From Bacteroidales bacterium (lineage in GTDB: Bacteria; Bacteroidota; Bacteroidia; Bacteroidales; P3), in contig JAEEZY010000015.1 in NCBI GenBank assembly GCA_016292015.1, positions 124,001 to 188,000 on the forward strand: 64,000 nt of DNA, read 5' to 3'. Below, piece after piece: positions 16,898-23,009 of this stretch. A model generated the notes under the pieces. That model worked only from the letters and a program-made list of their open reading frames with translations. It was not told where the DNA came from and did no database searches. Positions within the stretch are counted from its first letter, which is position 1, and the number at the start of each line of letters is the position of its first letter. The translations under genes and the position numbers were made by a program.

Positions 16898-19000
16898 CCT
16901 CTGTCGTTCCTGAATGAAGCCGCTGCGGATGAGGAAGGCGTTGTTGTCCGGGTCGCGTCCCATGAAGTTGCGGAACAGCACCGACGGGTCCTCCGAACCG
17001 CCGCGCGAGAGTATCTTGTTGCGGAAGTCGGTGGCCGTCTGCTTGTTGAAGATGCCGTCCTCCTTGAATTTCGAGAAGATGTCGGCATCGAGCACCTCCG
17101 CCCACTTGTAGCCATAGTAGCCGGCGGCATAACCGCCCGAGAATATGTGGGTGAACGCCGGCGAGCTGATGGCCCCTTTCACCACCGGCAGCATCTCCAC
17201 CATGTTGCGGTGCTCGAAACTCTCCAGGTTTTCGGTGAGGGGTGCCTGCAGCGTGTGGAACGCCATGTCGATGTTGCCGTAGTTCAGCTGGCGGATGCAC
17301 ATGTATCCGGACAGGAAGTTCTCGCTGGCCTTGATTTTCTTGATGAAGTCGGCCGGGATGGTGTCGCCCGTTTGGTAGTGCTTGGCGAAAGTGTTGAGAA
17401 ACTGCGGCTCGTAGCACCAGTTTTCCATCACCTGCGACATCGTCTCCACGAAGTCGTGCTTCACGTTGGTGCCGGCCACCGAGGGGTAGTGTACGTCGCT
17501 CATCATGCCGTGCATGGCGTGCCCCATCTCGTGCATGAAGGTCTCCACCTCGTCGAAGCTCAGCAGCGACGGCTGGTCGCCCACGGGCTTGGTGAAGTTG
17601 CAAACCACCTGTATCAGAGGTCTGATTTCGTTGCCGTTGACGTTGCTTTGCCCGCGGAACTCGGTCATCCATGCACCGCTGCGTTTCGACGCTCTCGGGT
17701 ACATGTCGAGATACAGCACACCCATGAACCTGCTGCCGTCATACACCTCATACACCTTCACGTCGGGGTGATAGACCTCGATGTCGTTGGCCTCCACAAA
17801 TTTCACTCCGTAAAGGGTGCCGTAGAGGTCGAAGATGCCCTGGCGCACCTTGTCCAGCTGGAAATAGGGTCGCAGCAGCTCCGCGTCGAAGCTGTATTTC
17901 TGTTTCTTCAGTTTCTCGCTCCAGTATGAGAAGTCCCAGCGCTGCAGTTCATATTCGACGCCGTGGTCAGAGGCGAACTGCTTCACCTCTTTCACGTCCC
18001 TCATCGCCTGTCGGTAGGCGCTGTTCTGCAGCTCCTGCATGAATTTCCCCACCGTGTTCACGTCTTTGGCCATCTTGTCGCTCAGGGCGTAGGCGGCGTA
18101 GTTGTCATATCCCAGCAGCTTGGCCTTCTCCATGCGCAGCTGTGAGATGCGGCGTACGAGGTCGTCGTTGTTGTTGGCGTTGTTGCGGAATCCGCGGCTG
18201 TTGTAGGCACGCCACATCTGCTCGCGCAGGTCGCGGTTGTCGGCGTAGGTGATGAAGGGGCCGAACGAGGGGTAGTCGAGCGTGAACACCCAACCCTCCA
18301 GCTTGCGTTCCTCGGCCTCGGCCTTTGCTGCCGCAATCGCGTTCTCGGGCAATCCCCGCAGGTCTTTCTTGTTGGTCACCTGCAGGTAGTAGTCGTTGTT
18401 GTCGGCCAGCACATTCTGGTTGAACTTCTGCGTCAACTGCGACAGCTCTTCCGACAGCTTCGCAAACGTCTCCTTGTCTTTCTTTGCCAGGTTCACTCCG
18501 TTCTGCACAAACCCGCGGTAGGTGTCCTCCAGCACCACCTTCTGCTCGGTGGTGAGGTCGAGCTTGTCACGCTGGTCATACACCTTCTTCACCCGTGCGA
18601 AGAGCTTCTCGTTCATCGACACCCAGTTCGAATAGCGCGTGATTTCGGGCAGCAGCGTCATGACGGCCTTCTGCATCTCGTCCGACGTGCAGCACTCGTT
18701 CAGGTTGAAGAGTAGCTCGCTCACCCGCGTGAGATTCTTGCCCGCCGTCTCCATGGCCACTATGGTGTTTTCAAATGTCGGCTTCTCCTTTTGCTTTATG
18801 ATGGCGTTGATGTCGGCTTCCGCCTCCTTGATGGCTTGGCGGGTGGCCGGCACATAGTGCTCCACTTTTATCTTCGTGAATGGCGGGGTATGATGCTTTG
18901 TGTTCCAGTTTTCTAACAACGGGTTTGTCTGAGCGTTGGCAGCCATCGTGGCGGTTGCGGCAAAGGTCATAATCATAATTTTTTTCACAAAATTGTTCAT
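16889..19000 (-). CDS. M3 family metallopeptidase (peptidyl-dipeptidase Dcp-like), exported
   Basis: A 703-residue zinc peptidase of the thimet oligopeptidase family. A cleavable signal peptide (about 1-23, ending AANAQ) indicates export to the periplasm. The zinc motif HEMGH lies near residue 488 in FMHEMGHAMHGMMSDVHYPS, with the third ligand in FVETMSQVMENW. The start ATG at 19000 follows a TACTTTTG box on the minus strand near 19070. It is expected to trim short peptides. The last codons overlap the A-rich tandem repeat. Confidence 0.93.
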   Translation of the reverse strand: MNNFVKKIMIMTFAATATMAANAQTNPLLENWNTKHHTPPFTKIKVEHYVPATRQAIKEAEADINAIIKQKEKPTFENTIVAMETAGKNLTRVSELLFNLNECCTSDEMQKAVMTLLPEITRYSNWVSMNEKLFARVKKVYDQRDKLDLTTEQKVVLEDTYRGFVQNGVNLAKKDKETFAKLSEELSQLTQKFNQNVLADNNDYYLQVTNKKDLRGLPENAIAAAKAEAEERKLEGWVFTLDYPSFGPFITYADNRDLREQMWRAYNSRGFRNNANNNDDLVRRISQLRMEKAKLLGYDNYAAYALSDKMAKDVNTVGKFMQELQNSAYRQAMRDVKEVKQFASDHGVEYELQRWDFSYWSEKLKKQKYSFDAELLRPYFQLDKVRQGIFDLYGTLYGVKFVEANDIEVYHPDVKVYEVYDGSRFMGVLYLDMYPRASKRSGAWMTEFRGQSNVNGNEIRPLIQVVCNFTKPVGDQPSLLSFDEVETFMHEMGHAMHGMMSDVHYPSVAGTNVKHDFVETMSQVMENWCYEPQFLNTFAKHYQTGDTIPADFIKKIKASENFLSGYMCIRQLNYGNIDMAFHTLQAPLTENLESFEHRNMVEMLPVVKGAISSPAFTHIFSGGYAAGYYGYKWAEVLDADIFSKFKEDGIFNKQTATDFRNKILSRGGSEDPSVLFRNFMGRDPDNNAFLIRSGFIQERQRSF

Positions 19001-19095
19001 GGGTGTTATATTATTTGTAAATTTGCACTCTGATTTGATAACTCAAAACGACTGATTTTATTTTGTTTCAAAAGTAAAAACTAAAGGAAAAAAAT

Positions 19096-19956
19096 ATGAA
19101 AAAGACACTTTTCACAGTAGCAATCGCAGTGGTGAGCATCCTTTTCGCTGCGTGCAACCAGAAAGAACTCAACCAGCTCCGCGAGCAGAACGCCGAGCTG
19201 CAGGATCAGGTCAATTCCAAAGATGCTGAGATCGACTCCGTCTTCTCGGCACTTAACGCCATCGAAGACAACCTGGCACAGGTGTCGGCTCAGTACGGCG
19301 CCGTGCAGGAGCTCCGTCGCGACGGTGAAGGCAGCACCAATGTGCGTGGCAAAATCACCGAGCAGATATCCTCGATAGAAAGCCTCCTGGCCGACAACAA
19401 AGCCAAGCTGGCCAACCTCAACAACCGTCTCGGCGCAGCCAACAAGAAGAACAAGGAGCTGCAGGAGTTCGTCACCAAGCTCGAGGCCCGCATAGCCGAG
19501 CAGGAGCAGCAGATTGCCGAACTCAACGAAGAACTCCAGAACAAGAACGCCACCATCCGTGTGCTCAACCAGAACGTGGCCGACCTCACGGCTGCCAACG
19601 AGGAAAAAGACCACGCCATCGCCCAGAAGATAGCTGAAGCCAACAAGGCTTACTATGTGGTGGGAAGCTACAAAGACCTCAAGTCCCTCGGCGTCATCGA
19701 TAAAGTCGGCGTCAGCAAACGTCGCCAGCAGACCACCAGCACGATGGAAACCAGCGTATTCACCGAGATTGACCGCACGCAGGTCTCCACCGTAACCATC
19801 AACGCCAAGCGTGTGAAGGTGGTGTCGAAGCACCCCGAGACCTCCTATCAGCTTGTCGCCGACTCCGAGAACCCCAAGGTGACAGCCTACCTGCGCATCA
19901 CCGACCAGGAGCAGTTCTGGAAATACACCGACTACCTGGTCATCTCCACCCGATAG
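19096..19956 (+). CDS. Coiled-coil lipoprotein (Cbp1-type adhesin family)
   Basis: A 286-residue lipoprotein with lipobox ILFAAC (Cys20). Residues 24-175 are an almost unbroken coiled coil (NQLREQNAELQDQVNSKDAE and onward), followed by a compact beta-rich C-terminal domain ending FWKYTDYLVIST. Bacteroidales homologues are annotated as Cbp1 family collagen-binding adhesins; collagen binding cannot be inferred from this sequence. The gene has its own terminator. Confidence 0.85.
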   Translation: MKKTLFTVAIAVVSILFAACNQKELNQLREQNAELQDQVNSKDAEIDSVFSALNAIEDNLAQVSAQYGAVQELRRDGEGSTNVRGKITEQISSIESLLADNKAKLANLNNRLGAANKKNKELQEFVTKLEARIAEQEQQIAELNEELQNKNATIRVLNQNVADLTAANEEKDHAIAQKIAEANKAYYVVGSYKDLKSLGVIDKVGVSKRRQQTTSTMETSVFTEIDRTQVSTVTINAKRVKVVSKHPETSYQLVADSENPKVTAYLRITDQEQFWKYTDYLVISTR

Positions 19957-19976
19957 GCAGTCGTACATAGACATCC

Positions 19977-20012
19977 AAACACCCCCTTCACCCGAAGAGG
20001 GTGTTTTTTTAT
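19977..20012 (+). terminator. Intrinsic terminator of the coiled-coil lipoprotein gene
   Basis: The arms ACACCC and GGGTGT, extended by CCTT/AAGA, form a hairpin followed by TTTTTTT, 20 bases after the stop codon. Confidence 0.85.
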
Positions 20013-20150
20013 CTCCGTACATGTTGGTTTGTCTTTTCATATTGGTTTTGTTTTTAAGCTTTAAGTCTTTCCCGTCCACCGGCCACTAACCACCGTTTCG
20101 CATACACACTCTGAACATTGAACATCTAACCTTGACCCACCCAACCACGC

Positions 20151-20190
20151 TGCAAAAGTACACCCGCCCCATTGCGGTCTACGAATAAAA
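20151..20190 (-). promoter_or_regulatory. Left copy of an outward-facing 40-bp inverted repeat with a -7 box
   Basis: On the minus strand this reads TTATTCGTAGACCGCAAT, ten bases of spacer, then TACTTTTGCA. The same box at the same spacing occurs on the plus strand at 21911-21950 (29 of 40 positions equal, and almost all differences lie in the spacer). It points away from the module, and no gene follows it before the lipoprotein terminator. Confidence 0.55.
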
Positions 20191-20232
20191 CCGCAAAAAA
20201 ATTTCAACATAATCGCAACCCCCTGACTGTCA

Positions 20233-20270
20233 TCTCTCCCCTCGCCTTTATGAGAGGGGCAGTGGGAGAT
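20233..20270. repeat. CTCCCC...GGGGAG hairpin repeat, copy 1
   Basis: A GC-rich imperfect palindrome with the pattern CTCTCCCCT..CTTTA..AGAGGGGCAG. A second copy in the same orientation lies at 21873-21908. Together they flank the uracil-DNA-glycosylase-like gene. Confidence 0.6.
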
Positions 20271-20279
20271 CCCCCCAAA

Positions 20280-20303
20280 CTGACAGCCGAGTTCGGCTGT
20301 CAG
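20280..20303. repeat. 11-bp arm palindrome (CTGACAGCCGA / TCGGCTGTCAG)
   Basis: Perfect arms at 20280-20290 and 20293-20303 with a 2-base gap. There is no T-tract, so it is not an obvious terminator. Confidence 0.7.
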
Positions 20304-20330
20304 ATCCCCAATCCCTACAGGTCGTTAGGT

Positions 20331-20363
20331 GGGCGTTGGTAGGGCGTTGGTAGGGCGTTGGTA
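20331..20363. repeat. Three exact 11-bp tandem repeats (GGGCGTTGGTA)
   Basis: The units are at 20331-20341, 20342-20352 and 20353-20363, followed by a degenerate fourth. No coding or promoter function is visible. Confidence 0.9.
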
Positions 20364-20466
20364 GGTAGTTGGATTTTACTGAATGGGTTGACGCTTTGTT
20401 TTGTGTGAGCGGCTGACAGATGATTGATAATGATGATGTTATGTTCGAGAAGAGGCGTGAGCGTTA

Positions 20467-20625
20467 CACCGTTACAGTGTTACAGTTCAAAATAAGGCTA
20501 TCCGATTTGTTAAAATTATACTTATATCTATATATTTATATATATAAATATATAGATATAAAATTTTCTTTTGAGTTTGGAGGAATCAAAAAATCGAACT
20601 GTAACACTGTAACACTGTAACGGTG
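20467..20625. repeat. Nested inverted repeats with a 40-bp perfect palindrome at the centre
   Basis: The outer arms are 20467-20488 and 20596-20625 (a 22-bp match; the right arm has one extra 8-bp AACACTGT unit). Between them lies a perfect A/T palindrome at 20522-20561, with arms of 20 bases and no loop. The ORF that runs through here codes only for low-complexity sequence and is not counted as a gene. Confidence 0.85.
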
Positions 20626-20656
20626 GGGTTGATTTCTGCCTGTTTTTCCTGAAAAA

Positions 20657-20796
20657 GGTTGACTCCTTTTAGGCCTGTTTTTTAAACATTTGACTACCCA
20701 TACGGATTAGGTTGACTCCTCCCTCTGATATCGGTTGACCACTTTTACTGGAAGGGTTGACACTTTTCCTAAAAACGTTGACTTCGTAAGGTTGTC
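20657..20796. promoter_or_regulatory. Array of GGTTGAC motifs (about 22-bp spacing) ending in a core promoter
   Basis: GGTTGAC occurs at 20657, 20710, 20733 and 20755, with close variants at 20687 (TTTGAC), 20776 (CGTTGAC) and 20790 (GGTTGTC). An isolated copy is at 20386. The 20710-20776 copies are 21-23 bases apart, i.e. on the same face of the helix, and the last one merges into the -33 region of the promoter at 20792-20820. Confidence 0.7.
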
Positions 20797-20820
20797 CATT
20801 AAATTTTTTTCGTACCTTTG
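20792..20820 (+). promoter_or_regulatory. Promoter of the glycosylase-like gene
   Basis: TTG at 20792-20794 and TACCTTTG at 20813-20820, about 18 bases apart, fit the Bacteroidota consensus very well. The transcript would have a leader of roughly 220 bases before the gene at 21049. Confidence 0.7.
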
Positions 20821-20831
20821 CAACCATAAAT

Positions 20832-20867
20832 ATGAAACCCATTCGTAAATGCGCGGCTATATATTAA
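20832..20867 (+). CDS. Possible 11-residue leader peptide (MKPIRKCAAIY)
   Basis: A complete ATG-to-TAA mini-ORF begins just after the expected transcription start, in the leader of the glycosylase-like gene. Two later leader segments share CGCATAGAAAC / AGCATAGAAAC (about 20914 and 20964), hinting at alternative RNA pairing. The evidence is only position and completeness. Confidence 0.25.
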   Translation: MKPIRKCAAIY

Positions 20868-21048
20868 CGCGAACTTCCGAAAAGATTTCTCAGAAGCGCG
20901 ACGCATAGAAACAAGCAATATTACGACAAGTATTTGAATGGTTTGAAATAGCTTATGAACGAAGCATAGAAACGTCTAAGCTAAAGAGTTCTGACAGGTG
21001 AATAAAGTTTCTTTAACTACAGAGCAAAAAGATCATTGTTAAAATTGA

Positions 21049-21843
21049 ATGCATATGAAATACTATTACCCATTTGGCGAAGAACTAAAACCTGTAGTAC
21101 AGCAAGACAGAACACCCAAAAAAGTGTTTGTGTTGGGGGTGTATGCTAGTGCGGTACATGCTCGTTGGACGAAACCAGGGCAACGAAGACCTGTTTGTAC
21201 AGCGTTGGCTGTAGCCAGTGAACCTCGTATCTTCTGGGATGGAAACCCTGTGGAGGCATCCGAGATTATTAATAGAATCAATTTCCCGAAGGAACTGGGG
21301 ATACTTGAGCCTGCAGATCCGAAATTTAATGGGCCATCAGCAAAAGTCCTTGATAATCACATATTGGCTCCATTAGGGTTTTCTAGAAAAGATGCGTGGC
21401 TTTGCGATTTGTTGCCTGAGACAAGGCTTAATAAAGGTCAATTAGATGCGATTGAAAGAGAGTATATGCCTGTAATGAAGAAATACAGCTTGAATAAAGT
21501 TACGATTCCCAACCGTCCTTCAAAATTCTGTGATAGTGAGCGTTGTAAAGAGATTGTTGCAGAGTTGGATGAGTCGAAAGCAGAACTGCTAATTTTGCTT
21601 GGTGATATTCCCATCAAACAATTTCTCAATGCGGTTACAGGAGTGGATTATAAATCGTTGTTGGAGTATAAGAATCGCTATGGCTATGGATCTCCAACAG
21701 AGGCCGTAATTAATGGAAAGATCTATAAGATTCTGCCAATAGCACATCCTCGGCAGATAGGAGGACTAGGCTCTCATAGTAGTGGTTGGTGCGATGAGCA
21801 TCATAAGTGGGAAGTCAACCTTTTAAGAAAGGCGACGATATAA
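21049..21843 (+). CDS. Uracil-DNA-glycosylase-superfamily-like protein
   Basis: A 264-residue protein without a signal peptide; two ATGs (21049, 21055) are possible. The order of elements resembles the UDG fold: an N-terminal strand and motif-1 position (VFVLGVYASAVHARW), a middle ELLILLGDIPIKQFL like the LLLGKHA strand of UDGs, and a C-terminal ILPIAHPRQIGG in the place of the HPSP motif. Motif 1 lacks the usual polar catalytic residue, so activity may differ. A/T-rich codons, long structured upstream DNA and flanking repeats suggest acquisition. Function and defence role are not proven. Confidence 0.5.
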   Translation: MHMKYYYPFGEELKPVVQQDRTPKKVFVLGVYASAVHARWTKPGQRRPVCTALAVASEPRIFWDGNPVEASEIINRINFPKELGILEPADPKFNGPSAKVLDNHILAPLGFSRKDAWLCDLLPETRLNKGQLDAIEREYMPVMKKYSLNKVTIPNRPSKFCDSERCKEIVAELDESKAELLILLGDIPIKQFLNAVTGVDYKSLLEYKNRYGYGSPTEAVINGKIYKILPIAHPRQIGGLGSHSSGWCDEHHKWEVNLLRKATI

Positions 21844-21872
21844 GAGTTGACCCTAAACCTCCCGAACACTAA

Positions 21873-21908
21873 CTCCCCCTTTCCTTTAAGAGAGGGGCAG
21901 GGGAGAGG
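21873..21908. repeat. CTCCCC...GGGGAG hairpin repeat, copy 2
   Basis: The pattern CTCCCCCT..CCTTTAAGAGAGGGGCAGGGG is in the same orientation as copy 1 at 20233-20270 and lies 30 bases after the stop of the glycosylase-like gene. Confidence 0.6.
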
Positions 21909-21910
21909 CT

Positions 21911-21950
21911 TATTATTCGTAAACCGCAATCCCCTCGTCGTACCTTTGCA
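21911..21950 (+). promoter_or_regulatory. Right copy of the outward-facing 40-bp inverted repeat with a -7 box
   Basis: TTATTCGTAAACCGCAAT, ten bases, then TACCTTTGCA. It mirrors the copy at 20151-20190. It points to the right into the 3' end of the convergent WYL gene, so as a promoter it would produce only antisense RNA. It may therefore be an element end or a relic of a displaced promoter. Confidence 0.55.
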
Positions 21951-21965
21951 CCCGAAATCAATCGC

Positions 21966-22877
21966 TCAGCTTTCCTCGTACAGCGAGGCCATATTCTGCA
22001 GAGTCGCTTTGATTTGAGTTCTTAGAAATTTTGGCTTGAGGATTTCGATTCTGTTGTCGTAAGTCAGCAGCTCGTGTATAAAATCCGGCGTGGGACGAAG
22101 ATAAAGGCGGAAAACACTGTACTCATCGGTGGTCGTGATCTCTTCCTGACTTGTGTGCAAAGGCAGCGAACGCAGATATTTGGCCGAGACGTTGTTAACC
22201 TTGAGCTCTATGATTTGCGGCGAGATTTTGGTGTCAAGGAAAACACCGAAGAAACTGCCGAAGAAGTCGGTCGGGTTGAAGTCGTCCGGAAGTTCGAATG
22301 TGTCGGCTTGTAGCTTGAAGTCCGACATCCTGTCGAGGGCGTAAATCTTGCATCCCTCGAGCGTATGCCCACCATAGAGGTACCACCGCCGTTTGTACAT
22401 CTTCAGGCATACCGGCATAAAGTCCTTGTAATGCAGTTCGTCTTGTTTTTGGAAACGGGTGTATAGGAAGCTGACTTTGTGGTTTTGCTGTATGGCTTGT
22501 AGGCATAGAGTGAGGTTCGGCTCCGACGACGGAATTTCCTCAAGTATTATCCGGTCGCGGATTTTGTCGTTCTCCGAAAGCAGGTTGTTGAGCGAGATCG
22601 ACTCGAGCAGCCATTTCCTGAACGAAGCCGTGTTGAGAATCGATTGGCGGTCCTCAATGAAATATCGGTACGTCTCCAAGTGGCATCCAATTTTGATATG
22701 GAAAATCTCCTCTATGTCGCGGCGGTGGTTGTGGAACGTGCGTATATTGTAGTTTCCCCCGCCCGAGATAAAGTCGGATTTCGTATATTTGTCCCGAATC
22801 TCGTCAAACGTGAAACCCTCACTACCTGCATGCGAAAGCGTGTCTATCAGCCAGATATACTTGTTTAGGATATTCAT
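21966..22877 (-). CDS. WYL-domain transcriptional regulator
   Basis: The start at ATG 22877 (MNILNKYIWLIDTL) is preferred because the -7 box of its promoter lies at 22899-22906; this gives 303 residues. The N-terminal winged helix (about 1-70, DEIRDKY...YNIRTFHNHRRDIEEIF) is followed by a WYL domain (about 130-215) with VSFLYTRF and KRRWYLYGGH, and a C-terminal WCX-type extension (FRLYLRPTPDFIHELL). WYL proteins sense ligands and are frequent regulators of anti-phage operons (CapW, BrxR). It is divergent from the nuclease gene, with overlapping promoters, so it probably represses that gene and itself. Confidence 0.85.
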   Translation of the reverse strand: MNILNKYIWLIDTLSHAGSEGFTFDEIRDKYTKSDFISGGGNYNIRTFHNHRRDIEEIFHIKIGCHLETYRYFIEDRQSILNTASFRKWLLESISLNNLLSENDKIRDRIILEEIPSSEPNLTLCLQAIQQNHKVSFLYTRFQKQDELHYKDFMPVCLKMYKRRWYLYGGHTLEGCKIYALDRMSDFKLQADTFELPDDFNPTDFFGSFFGVFLDTKISPQIIELKVNNVSAKYLRSLPLHTSQEEITTTDEYSVFRLYLRPTPDFIHELLTYDNRIEILKPKFLRTQIKATLQNMASLYEES

Positions 22878-22898
22878 GATAATGAGTTTTCTACTTTG

Positions 22899-22956
22899 CA
22901 AAAATAATATTTTTCTATGGTGTGAAACAAATTTGCGCACCCCATGTGTATCTTTG
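22899..22956. promoter_or_regulatory. Divergent promoter/operator between WYL regulator and nuclease gene
   Basis: The minus-strand -7 box TATTTTTG (22899-22906) faces the WYL gene, and the plus-strand TATCTTTG (22949-22956) faces the nuclease gene. Between them an imperfect inverted repeat ATGG-TGTG ... CGCACCCCAT (22917-22945) is a candidate operator covering both core promoters. Confidence 0.5.
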
Positions 22957-23009
22957 CAAAAAATTCAAAACCGATAATCAAAAAAATAACCACTTTAAAT
23001 ACATGTATT

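Noticed and set aside
20420-20620. 66-codon ORF with a YLYLYIYIYKYIDI stretch
   Set aside because: It is the translation of the A/T palindrome and its arms and not a real protein.
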